Below the pieces are notes generated by a model that was given only the letters and a program-made list of their open reading frames with translations, was not told the DNA's origin and did not search any database. Below are positions 43,480 to 52,700 of a stretch of DNA of 55,420 bases, piece after piece. Every line of letters starts with the position of its first letter. Position 1 is the first letter of the stretch. Position numbers and translations under genes: made by a program. This DNA is from Magnetospirillum moscoviense (GTDB lineage: Bacteria; Pseudomonadota; Alphaproteobacteria; Rhodospirillales; Magnetospirillaceae). The stretch lies in NCBI RefSeq assembly GCF_001650635.1, contig NZ_LWQU01000119.1, positions 1 to 55,420 on the forward strand, read 5' to 3'.

Positions 43480-44141
43480 TGCCGGTCCCCCCGATAGGTT
43501 TCCAGGAAATGCAGATCCAGGCTGTCGAAGCGCTCGCGGATGCGGAAGAAGAAGATGCCGAACACCGTCATCGCCACCAGCACCGAGAAGGCAATCGAGA
43601 TTTCCACCACCAGCGGCATGCCCTTGGCCGAGACGGCGGCCAGGATCAGCCCGTTTTCCAGGGCCATGAAGCCGACCACCTGGGTCACGGCATTCCGGCG
43701 GGTGATCATCATCAGCATGCCCAGCAGCACGACCGACATGGCGATGGACAGCGATTCGCGGGTCAGCGCCGCGGCCTTGGCGGTGACCGGCAGCACCAGC
43801 ATGATCGCCAGCGCCACCAGGGCGACGCCGACGATCATGGTCCAGCCGATCGACAAGGCGGTTTCCACCGTGCGGTGAATCCCTAAGCGCTCGACCAGCC
43901 AATGCAGGGCGATCGGCACGGCGATGGCCTTGAAGATCAGGGCGATGGCGGCGGTGGCGTAAAGATGCGGCGCGTTCTGGACATGGGCCTGCCAGGCGGC
44001 GGCGGCCGCCAGGGCCAGGGCCTGGAAGGCGAAGGTGTTCAAAACGGCGAACAGCCGGCGCTGGTACAGCATGCCGAACCCGGCCATCAGCACGGTGGCA
44101 CCGATCAGGTGGGCAAGGTCATAGGAGAACTGCTGCAGCAT
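43476..44141 (-). CDS. HyfE-like membrane subunit
   Basis: A 221-residue membrane protein with six or seven helices, similar in plan to NuoK-fused HyfE proteins: VETALSIGWTMIVG, SIAMSVVLLGMLMMITRRNAVTQVVGFMALENGL (the NuoK-like carboxylate helix) and VLVAMTVFGIFFFRI. The start overlaps the stop of the hyfC-like gene by one base; its end overlaps the hyfF-like gene by four. The full set of overlaps in this operon is one of the tightest in the window. Confidence 0.88.
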   Translation of the reverse strand: MLQQFSYDLAHLIGATVLMAGFGMLYQRRLFAVLNTFAFQALALAAAAAWQAHVQNAPHLYATAAIALIFKAIAVPIALHWLVERLGIHRTVETALSIGWTMIVGVALVALAIMLVLPVTAKAAALTRESLSIAMSVVLLGMLMMITRRNAVTQVVGFMALENGLILAAVSAKGMPLVVEISIAFSVLVAMTVFGIFFFRIRERFDSLDLHFLETYRGDRQ

Positions 44142-45088
44142 CAGACAGCCTCCGACACGTAAAGGAAGATGGTGGCAAGAAGTCCCAGCAGCAGGGCGCC
44201 GCCCAGGAAGTCGGAATAGCGAAACACCCGCATCTTGGCGATCACCGTCTCGAACCAGGCCAAGGCGGTGGCCAGGATGAACAGCTTGGCGGCGAAGGCG
44301 GCCATGCCGACCAGAATACCCGGCAGCCCGGCCCCGGGCATGGCCATGCCCCACGGCGCGAACAGGCAGGCGATCAACGCCATGAACAAGGTCAGCCGCA
44401 CCATCTGCGCCGCCTCGATCATCGCCAGGTGGCGGCCGGAATATTCCAGCACCATCGCCTCGTGCACCATGGTCAGCTCCAGGTGGGTGGCGGGATTGTC
44501 GATGGGGATGCGGCCGTTCTCGGCGATGGCCACCATCAGCATGGCGGCCAGCGCCAGGCCCAGGCTGACCTCGATGCCGACATTGCCGCCCAGCACGAAC
44601 ACGACGATCTGCGCCGGCTGGGTGGTGCCGGCCACCAGCGACAACGAAAAGGTCACCATCAGCATGGCCGGCTCGGCCAGCGAGGCGATCATCATCTCGC
44701 GGCTGGCGCCCAGGCCGCCGAAGGCGGTGCCGACATCCATGCCGGCCAGCGCGGTCCAGAAGCGGCCGATGGCCAGCAACGCCACCAGGGCGATCAGGTC
44801 GGCGGCCGGGGCCAGGAAGATGTTGGTGGTGAAGGTCGGCACGATGCACGCGGCCAGCCACACCGAGGCGAAGGTGATGTAGGGCGCGGCGCGGAATATC
44901 CACGAGGCCGAATGGGCCACCACCGCTTCCTTTTGCAGCAGGCGATAGAAATCGCGGTAGGGCTGCCAGGGCGGCGCGCCGCGCCTGCCGTTCAGGCGCG
45001 CCTTGACCCAGCGCACCCAGCCGGTGACCAGCGGCGCCGTCGCCAGCACCAGCACGATCTGCACGATTTGCCAGACCACCGCCGTCAT
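44141..45088 (-). CDS. HyfC-like (NuoH-family) membrane anchor subunit
   Basis: A 315-residue NuoH-family protein that links the soluble module to the antiporter subunits. Eight membrane helices; signature parts are PPWQPYRDFYRLLQKE, ALAGMDVGTAFGGLGASREM, ENGRIPIDNPATHLELTMVHEAM, the last with the conserved acidic residues lining the quinone-chamber-like region. ATG 45088 overlaps the hyfB-like stop (TCATGA). Longer frame to 45241 would run through the hyfB-like gene and is rejected. Confidence 0.92.
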   Translation of the reverse strand: MTAVVWQIVQIVLVLATAPLVTGWVRWVKARLNGRRGAPPWQPYRDFYRLLQKEAVVAHSASWIFRAAPYITFASVWLAACIVPTFTTNIFLAPAADLIALVALLAIGRFWTALAGMDVGTAFGGLGASREMMIASLAEPAMLMVTFSLSLVAGTTQPAQIVVFVLGGNVGIEVSLGLALAAMLMVAIAENGRIPIDNPATHLELTMVHEAMVLEYSGRHLAMIEAAQMVRLTLFMALIACLFAPWGMAMPGAGLPGILVGMAAFAAKLFILATALAWFETVIAKMRVFRYSDFLGGALLLGLLATIFLYVSEAV

Positions 45089-47091
45089 GATTGCTGCCTC
45101 ACCGCGACCACCAGAAGCATGAAGACCAGGGTGCAGAACATCATCAGCAGGTAGCCGCGCACCGTCAGGTATTGCAGCCGGTTGACCAGGTCGGCCGCCC
45201 AGTTGACGATGCCGCCGATACGGCCATAGACGCCGTCCCACACCGGGTCGATCATCGACACCGTATGGCGCGCGGGCGAATCGTCGCCGGGCGGCGGCAT
45301 CACCACGCTCTCACGCGCGCGGAACACGGTGCCGCCAAACACCCGGCGGATCGGCTGGGCGAAGGACGGGCCGGTATATTGGGTCTGGGGAATGTCTTCC
45401 CGGTGGCCGCAATCCCAGGCATCGGCGCGACGCACCGCCTCGGTGCCGAAACGATGGACCAGCAAGATCACCGCCCCGAACAGCGCCAGCCCGACCATCA
45501 CCAGCACCGTGCCGGAATAGGACCCGCGATTGGACGAAACCGGGCTGAGCCACGGCCAGCCCAGATCGGCCGACACCTTGAACGACACCCCGGTCAGGGG
45601 CTGCACCACGTGGGACAGCGCGTCGGTGACGGTGACCGGGATGACGCCCAGCACCACGCAGGCGCCGGCCAGCACCACCAGGCTGGCGCGCATGCCGAAG
45701 GTGACCTCGCCTGCCTGGCGGGCGGCGTCGGTGCGCGGCCGGCCCAGAAAGGCGATTCCGTAGGCCCGCACGAAACAGGCGGCGGCCAGGGCGGCGGCCA
45801 GGGCCAGCAAGGCGCCGACCACCGGCACGCCGAATTTCATCGCCCAATGGGGCAGGCCCGGCCCCTTGAACAGGGTCTGCAGGATCAGCCATTCCGACAC
45901 GAAGCCGTTCAGGGGCGGCAGGCTGGAGGCGGCGGCAGCGCCGACCAGAAAGGCCGCGCCCGTCACCGGCAGCCGGTTCAGCAATCCGCCCAGCTGACTG
46001 ATCGAGCGCTTGCCGGTGGCGGTGATCACCGCGCCGGCCCCCAGGAACAGCAGGCTTTTGAACACCGAGTGATTGACGATGTGGTAAAGCCCGGCGACCA
46101 AGGCCAGGGCGGCCAGCAGATTCTCGCCATCGGCCTTGAAGGCGATGGCCAGGCCCAGACCGATCACCACCACGCCGACATTCTCGACGGTGGAATAGGC
46201 CAACAGCGTCTTGATGTCGTCTTGCATCACCGCATACAGCACGCCCATGACGGCGGTGATGCCGCCGACCACCATCATCGCCGCGCCCCACTGCCAGCCG
46301 ACATCGCCATGCAGGTCGAACAGGATGCGGATCAGTCCGTACAGGGCGACCTTGGTCATGACGCCGCTCATCAGCGCCGAGACATGGCTGGGCGCCGCCG
46401 GATGGGCCAATGGCAGCCACACATGCAACGGCACCAGCCCGGCCTTCGAGCCGGTGCCCAACAGGGTCAGCAGCACCACCAGGAAGCCGGTCACGCCCGA
46501 CAGATCCTTGAGCCGCATGGCGGCGAAGGTATAGTCGCCGCCCGCCCCGGCCATCAGGCCCAGCGCCGGCAACAGGCAGAAGGTGCCGAACACCGCCATC
46601 ATCAGATAGACCGCGGCGGCCCGGCGATTGTCGGGCTTTTCATGGTCGGCCAGCACCATCAGCCACGAGGCCAGCGACATGAATTCCCACGCCACCAGGA
46701 AGACGAAGGCGTCGTCGGCCACCAGCACGGTGTTCATGCCGAATAGGAACAAGGGATAGAACGGCGTGACCCGGCGGCGTTCATGCAGATGCTCGGAATA
46801 GCCGATGGCATAGGCCGAGGCGATCGCGCCCGAGAAATTGATCACCAGCAGGAACAGGGCCGACAGATTGTCGATGCGAAAATGCGCCTTCAGCCACGGC
46901 AGGCCGAACGGAAGCACCAGGTTGGGCGCGCCCCACACCCCGCCCAGATGTTCCAGCCCGCCGGAAAACAGCGAGACGCAGGCGATGAAACAACCGGCAT
47001 AGGCCACCGCGTGCGCCCGCTCCCACCGCCCAAAGGCGATGATGAACAGCGACAGCAACGGCAAGGACAGCAAGGCGCTGGCGATCAGCAT
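45085..47091 (-). CDS. HyfB-like antiporter subunit, first gene of Ehr-type operon
   Basis: A 668-residue NuoL/HyfB-family subunit with about sixteen membrane helices: LVAWEFMSLASWLMVLADHEK, TGSKAGLVPLHVWLPLAHPAAPSHVSALMSG, LAYSTVENVGVVVIG, HIVNHSVFKSLLFLGAGAV (the broken-helix lysine and histidine). A long C-terminal extension with ARESVVMPPPGDDS and a final membrane helix fits HyfB. The window's 47092-47257 upstream holds a candidate TATAAG on the minus strand near 47187 but no FNR-type dyad. No hyfA/hyfH ferredoxin or hyfD gene is present. Confidence 0.92.
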   Translation of the reverse strand: MLIASALLSLPLLSLFIIAFGRWERAHAVAYAGCFIACVSLFSGGLEHLGGVWGAPNLVLPFGLPWLKAHFRIDNLSALFLLVINFSGAIASAYAIGYSEHLHERRRVTPFYPLFLFGMNTVLVADDAFVFLVAWEFMSLASWLMVLADHEKPDNRRAAAVYLMMAVFGTFCLLPALGLMAGAGGDYTFAAMRLKDLSGVTGFLVVLLTLLGTGSKAGLVPLHVWLPLAHPAAPSHVSALMSGVMTKVALYGLIRILFDLHGDVGWQWGAAMMVVGGITAVMGVLYAVMQDDIKTLLAYSTVENVGVVVIGLGLAIAFKADGENLLAALALVAGLYHIVNHSVFKSLLFLGAGAVITATGKRSISQLGGLLNRLPVTGAAFLVGAAAASSLPPLNGFVSEWLILQTLFKGPGLPHWAMKFGVPVVGALLALAAALAAACFVRAYGIAFLGRPRTDAARQAGEVTFGMRASLVVLAGACVVLGVIPVTVTDALSHVVQPLTGVSFKVSADLGWPWLSPVSSNRGSYSGTVLVMVGLALFGAVILLVHRFGTEAVRRADAWDCGHREDIPQTQYTGPSFAQPIRRVFGGTVFRARESVVMPPPGDDSPARHTVSMIDPVWDGVYGRIGGIVNWAADLVNRLQYLTVRGYLLMMFCTLVFMLLVVAVRQQS

Positions 47092-47257
47092 GACAGCCCG
47101 CCCCCCGCCCGGCCGCGACCGGATGGTTGCTTCATCTCCAAAGTGTCCTCCGCCCCCTGAACAGGGTTTTTGGCCGGCCCGCTTATACGGCTTGTTATTA
47201 TCGCGGGCGGTCGGGAATCATACCATGCGACCACCAAATCACAAGGCGGTGGAGCCC

Positions 47258-47941
47258 TTAATAACCACACAATGTGTGGGGGCCGATATCCAGATGCAGA
47301 TGGTCCTGGTGCAAGCGGTCATGGTTGGGGGTCAGCACCACATTGAACGTCGAGCACGACCCCCGCGCCACCTCGTGCAGGAAGGCCGACTTGGTGCCGG
47401 CCCCGCGCCAGTCCTTCTTGACCGAGATCGGGGTGCCGTCGGCCAGCTCGAAGCCGACGATGTCGATGGCTTGGCCCTTGGCATGCTCGGACAGCCGGCC
47501 GCCCTTCGACGCCGTCGAGCCGGCGGCGGCCAAGGTGGTGCCGTTTCTGCGCATGCGGCAATCATAGGTGCCGGCATGCAGGATCTTCCTGACCGGCTGG
47601 CCGAAGCGGGCCAGGGCCGCCTGCTGGATGATCTGCTGCTCGAATTGCGCCACCGTGCGGGCCAATGAACAGGTCATCACACTGGGGCGGTTGAACTGGG
47701 CGCCGGAAGCGCTGACACTGACCGGATTGGCGATGCCGCACCCCTGCTCGGGGTCGCCGAAGGCCTGAACCGGCTGATAGGCCACCTGCAGCGCCGCCAG
47801 GTCCCGCAGGCAGGCGGCGTCAGGATCGACCAATGGCGGCTGGGCCGGCGGGCCGAAGACGAAGGCCGAGGGCGCCGGACCACGGGCGCAGGCCGACAAG
47901 GCCAGCAGCAAACACAGCACGGCAAGGGCGCGGTACGGCAC
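47258..47941 (-). CDS. Extensin-like C-terminal domain lipoprotein
   Basis: A 227-residue exported lipoprotein from GTG 47941 (AGGGGGG upstream); signal peptide ending in lipobox LSAC. The mature part is the ExtensinC domain: CLRDLAALQVAYQPVQ, cysteine pairs (GCG, MTCSL, YDCRM, GSCST), a SEHAKGQAIDIVGF motif and NHDRLHQDHLHLDIG. The H-x(6)-D and D-H-x-H pattern is that of the M15-like zinc peptidases, so an envelope peptidoglycan role is probable, though most members are uncharacterised. A longer start at 48004 would lengthen the signal region unnaturally. Confidence 0.87.
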   Translation of the reverse strand: MPYRALAVLCLLLALSACARGPAPSAFVFGPPAQPPLVDPDAACLRDLAALQVAYQPVQAFGDPEQGCGIANPVSVSASGAQFNRPSVMTCSLARTVAQFEQQIIQQAALARFGQPVRKILHAGTYDCRMRRNGTTLAAAGSTASKGGRLSEHAKGQAIDIVGFELADGTPISVKKDWRGAGTKSAFLHEVARGSCSTFNVVLTPNHDRLHQDHLHLDIGPHTLCGY

Positions 47942-48239
47942 GACGGGTGACCCCCCTGTTTTCCAGACACTGCGACTATAGTGTTTCACGGTCTGCAATG
48001 ACAAGAAAAATGAATAAGGTCAGCGCATTGGATGGCTATCCTTAACCTATTATTAAAGGCCGATAGTCTCGTTCCGGTACCATTTTGCGGAAAGCCCAGG
48101 CTTCGGTCGGCCGGCGCCACCATCAATTCCGCCATTTTATGGCAGCATAGCTGTCCTTTGGCGAAGAATCTTCTGGAATTCGGCAGCCTTCCTGCCGTAA
48201 AAGATTCGTCCGATCATTCCCTTTCCAAGGTCCGTTGCC

Positions 48240-49694
48240 ATGGCTCGCAAGATGCTGCAATTCACCCGCCTGGATCCCTGCCAGCCCGCCAAGCGCCCGG
48301 CGGCCGAGCGGCGCGGCGACTTTGGCGAGATCAGCCGCGCCTTCGAACCCGAGCGGGCCGCCGACCAGGCCTCGCGCTGCGAGCAATGCGGCATCCCGTT
48401 CTGTCAAATCCGCTGTCCGCTGGGCAACAACATCCCCGACTGGCTGATGCTGTCGGCCACCGGCCGGATGGAAGAGGCCTACCAGATGGCCGCCTCGACC
48501 AATTCCTTCCCCGAGATTTGCGGCCGCATCTGCCCGCAGGACCGCCTGTGCGAGGGCCATTGCGTCCTGGAACAGTCCAGGCATGGCGGCGTGACCATCG
48601 GCGCCATCGAAAAGCACATCACCGAAACCGCCTTCGCCGAGGGCTGGGTCGAGCCGGTGGTGCCGCCGCGCGAACTGGCCGCCTCGGTCGGCATCGTCGG
48701 TGGCGGGCCGGGCGGCCTGGCGGCGGCGGAAGCGCTGCGCCGGATCGGCTATCAGGTCACCGTCTATGACCGCCACGACCGCATGGGCGGCCTTCTGATC
48801 TATGGCATCCCCGGCTTCAAGCTGGAAAAGAGCGTGGTCGAGCGCCGCACCAAGCTGCTGGCGCAAGGCGGCGTCACCCTGGTCGCCGGCACCGAGATCG
48901 GCCGCGATCTGTCCTTCGCCGACCTGCGCGAGCGCCACGACGCCGTCCTGATCGCCACCGGGGTCTATCGCGCCAGGGGCCTGGATTGCGAAGGCGCCAA
49001 GCTGGCGGGAATCCATGCCGCGCTGGATTATCTGATCCGGTCCAACCGCGCCGATCTGGGCGACACCGGGCTTGACCCCGCGCTGGACGCCAAGGGCAAG
49101 AACGTCGTGGTGATCGGCGGCGGCGACACCGCCATGGATTGCGTGCGCACCGCCATCCGCCAGGGTGCGCGCTCGGTCAAGTGCCTGTATCGCCGCGACC
49201 GCGCCAACATGCCCGGCAGCCAGCGCGAGGTGGCCCACGCCGAGGAGGAAGGCGTCGAGTTCGTGTGGATGGCCGCGCCCGAGATGGTGCTGGGCGAGAC
49301 CAAGGTGACGGCCGTGCGCGCGCACCGCATGCATCTGGGCATGCCCGATTCGTCGGGCCGGCGCAGCCCGCAGGTGATCGAGGGCTCGGGCTTCGACCTG
49401 CCGGCCGACATGGTCATCTCGGCCCTGGGCTTCGAGCCCGAGGACGTGCCGGCTCTGTTCGGCGAGCCCAGGCTGGAGACCACCCGCTGGGGCACCCTGA
49501 CAGTGGACGACCGCCTGATGACCAGCCTGGACGGCGTGTTCGCCGCCGGCGACATCGTGCGCGGCGCCTCGCTGGTGGTGTGGGCGATCAAGGACGGCCG
49601 CGACGCGGCGGCCGCCATCGATTCCCACATCAAGGCCAAGCCCAGGGACAAGACCAAGGACAAGGTCAAGACCAAGCCCAAGGCGGCCCAGTAA
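48240..49694 (+). CDS. gltD: Glutamate synthase small subunit GltD
   Basis: NADPH-dependent beta subunit of glutamate synthase, which passes electrons from NADPH to GltB. The 484-residue protein has the N-terminal cysteine set C47, C50, C55, C59 (RCEQCGIPFCQIRC) and a second (CGRICPQDRLCEGHC), the FAD dinucleotide fold (GGGPGGLAAAEALRR) and the NADPH fold (VVVIGGGDTAMDC). The last 20 residues are a lysine-rich tail. Start ATG 48240. Upstream 47942-48239 carries a CGGCAG-N5-CTGCCG dyad at 48181-48197 but no clear sigma54 or NtrC site. It precedes gltB by 43 bases. Confidence 0.95.
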   Translation: MARKMLQFTRLDPCQPAKRPAAERRGDFGEISRAFEPERAADQASRCEQCGIPFCQIRCPLGNNIPDWLMLSATGRMEEAYQMAASTNSFPEICGRICPQDRLCEGHCVLEQSRHGGVTIGAIEKHITETAFAEGWVEPVVPPRELAASVGIVGGGPGGLAAAEALRRIGYQVTVYDRHDRMGGLLIYGIPGFKLEKSVVERRTKLLAQGGVTLVAGTEIGRDLSFADLRERHDAVLIATGVYRARGLDCEGAKLAGIHAALDYLIRSNRADLGDTGLDPALDAKGKNVVVIGGGDTAMDCVRTAIRQGARSVKCLYRRDRANMPGSQREVAHAEEEGVEFVWMAAPEMVLGETKVTAVRAHRMHLGMPDSSGRRSPQVIEGSGFDLPADMVISALGFEPEDVPALFGEPRLETTRWGTLTVDDRLMTSLDGVFAAGDIVRGASLVVWAIKDGRDAAAAIDSHIKAKPRDKTKDKVKTKPKAAQ

Positions 49695-49737
49695 CCCATT
49701 CGACCCTTCCGGGACCATCCCGACCGTGGAGCCTGTC

Positions 49738-52700
49738 ATGAGCGAGCAATTCGCAGCCCTGTACCTGAAGAACGCCGCCATCCTGGACGCGGCCGGCATC
49801 GACACCATGCCGCACGACGCCTGCGGCGTCGGCCTGGTCGCCACCTTGGACGGCAAGCCCCGGCGCGACGTGGTGGTCGCCGGCATCGAGGCCCTGAAGG
49901 TGCTGTTCCATCGCGGCGCCGTCGATGCCGACGGCAAGACCGGCGACGGCGCCGGCATCCATGTCGAGCTGCCGCAGGACTTCTTCAAGGAACATATCCG
50001 CCACACCGGCCACGAGCCGGTGCCGGGCCGGCTGGGCGTCGGCATGATCTTCCTGCCCAAGGCCGACCTGGGCGCGCAGGAACGCTGCCGCTGCATCGTC
50101 GAGGCCGAGATCTTGAATTTCGGCTATGCCATCTATGGCTGGCGCCAGGTGCCGGTCGACGTTTCGATCATCGGCGAGATGGCCAACGCCACCCGCCCCG
50201 AGATCGAGCAGATCATGATCGCCAACACCCTTGGCACGCCGGAAGAGCGGTTCGAGACCGACCTTTATATCCTGCGCCGGCGCATCGAGAAGCTGGTGCT
50301 GGCCGAGCACATCACCGACTTCTATATCTGTTCGCTGTCGGGCCGCTCGATCATCTACAAGGGCATGTTCCTGGCCGAGCAGCTGACCAGCTTCTATCCC
50401 GACCTCTTGGACGAGCGCTTCGTGTCGCGCTTCGCCATCTATCACCAGCGCTATTCCACCAACACCTTCCCGACCTGGCGCCTGGCCCAGCCGTTCCGCA
50501 TGCTGGCCCATAACGGCGAGATCAACACCCTGTCGGGCAACCTGAACTGGATGAAGGCGCACGAGCCGCGCATGGGGCACGAAGCCTTCGGCGACCACAT
50601 GGAGGACATCAAGCCGGTGATCCAGGCCGGCGGCTCGGACTCGGCCGCGCTCGACAACGTGTTCGAGGTGATGGTCCGCGCCGGGCGCACGGCGCCGATG
50701 GTCAAGCAGATGCTGGTGCCGGAATCCTTGGGCTCGAACGCCCTGATGCCCGATTCCCACCGCCATTTCTTCGGCTATTGCAACGCCGTCATCGAGCCGT
50801 GGGACGGCCCGGCGGCCATCTGCGCCACCGACGGCCGTTGGGTCATCGCCGGCATGGACAGGAACGGCCTGCGTCCGATGCGCGTCACCATCACCACGGA
50901 CGGGCTGTTGATCGTCGGCTCCGAGACCGGCATGGTCAAGGTGGCGGAATCCGACATCATCGAGAAGGGCCGGGTCGGACCGGGCCAGACCATCGCCGTC
51001 GATCTGGAGCAGGGCCGGCTGTACCGCGACGGCGAATTGAAGGACTGGCTGTCGTCGTTGAAGCCCTATGGCGAGTGGACCAAGCGCATCACCGAGCTGG
51101 ACAGCCTGGTCAAGAGCGCCGCCAACGAGCCGGCCGAGCTGTCGACCGAGGAATTGCGCCGCCGCCAGCTGGCCTATGGCCTGACCATGGAAGACATGGA
51201 GCTGATCTTGCAGCCGATGGTCGAGGAGGCCAAGGAAGCGGTCGGCTCGATGGGCGACGACACGCCGCTGGCGGTGCTGTCCGACCAGTACCGGGGCCTG
51301 CACCATTTCTTCAAGCAGAACTTCAGCCAGGTCACCAACCCGCCGATCGATTCCCTTCGCGAGTCCCGGGTGATGAGCCTGCGGACCCGGCTGGGCAATC
51401 TGGGCAACATCCTGGACGAGCATGAAAGCCAGTGCGACGTGCTGGCGCTCAACAGCCCGGTCCTGTCCACCGCCGAGTTCGAGGCCATGCGCCGCCACAT
51501 GGGAGCCGCCGCCGCCGAGATCGACTGCACCTTCGATCCATCCGCCGGCGAGCATGCCCTGAAGGACGCGCTCAACCGTATCCGCCGCGAGGCGGAAGAG
51601 GCGGTGCGCGCCGGCTGCACCCACCTGATCCTGTCCGACAAGAGCGTCGATTCCTGCCGCGCCCCGGTGCCGATGATCCTGGCCGCCGGGGGCGTGCATT
51701 CCCATCTGGTGCGCGAGCGCCTGCGCACCTGGACCAGCCTGAACGTCCGCTCGGGCGAGGCGCTGGACGTCCATTACTTCGCCGTGCTGGTCGGAATCGG
51801 CGCCACCACCGTCAACGCCTATCTGGCCCAGGAAGCCATCGCCGATCGCTGGCGCCGCGGCCTGTTCCCCGGGCTCACGCTGGAAGAATGCGTGCGCAAC
51901 TACAAGAAGGCCATCGACCAGGGTCTGCTGAAGATCATGTCGAAGATGGGCATCTCGGTGATCTCGTCCTATCGCGGCGGCTGCAACTTCGAGGCCATCG
52001 GCCTGTCGCGCTCGCTGGTGGCCGAGTTCTTCCCCGGCATGACCAGCCGCATTTCCGGCATCGGCCTGAACGGCATCGCCAAGAAGACCACCCGCCAGCA
52101 TGCCGCCGGCTTCGCCACCGCCTCGGCGGTGCTGCCGGTCGGCGGCTTCTACCGCGTGCGGCGCGGCCAAGAGGCCCACGCCTTCGACGGCACGCTGATC
52201 CATCTGCTGCAGACGGCGGTGTCGACCGATTCCTACACCACCTACAAGAAGTATTCCGACGGCGTGCGCCGGCTGGTGCCCATCACCATCCGCGACCTGC
52301 TGGACTTCCAGCCCAATGCGGCGGCGATCCCGATCGACGAGGTGGAATCCATCACCGAGATCAGAAAGCGCTTCCTGACGCCGGGCATGAGCCTGGGGGC
52401 GCTGTCGGCGGAAGCCCACGGCACCTTGAACATCGCCATGAACCGTATCGGCGCCAAGTCGGTATCGGGCGAGGGCGGCGAGGACCGCGAGCGTTATCGT
52501 CCGCGCCCCAACGGCGACAACGCCAACTCGGCCATCAAGCAGATCGCCTCGGGCCGATTCGGCGTCACCGCCGAGTACCTGAACATGTGCCGCGAGATCG
52601 AGATCAAGGTCGCCCAGGGCGCCAAGCCCGGCGAGGGCGGCCAGCTGCCCGGCTTCAAGGTGACGGTGGAAATCGCCAAGCTTCGCCACGCCACCCCCGG

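Noticed and set aside
47092-47257. FNR site before the Ehr-type operon
   Set aside because: No TTGAY-N4-RTCAA dyad is present, so oxygen control of the operon cannot be claimed from sequence.
48123-48239. sigma54 promoter or NtrC sites before gltD
   Set aside because: No TGGCAC-N5-TTGC match was found; TGGCAG at 48139 has no matching GC element at the right spacing.
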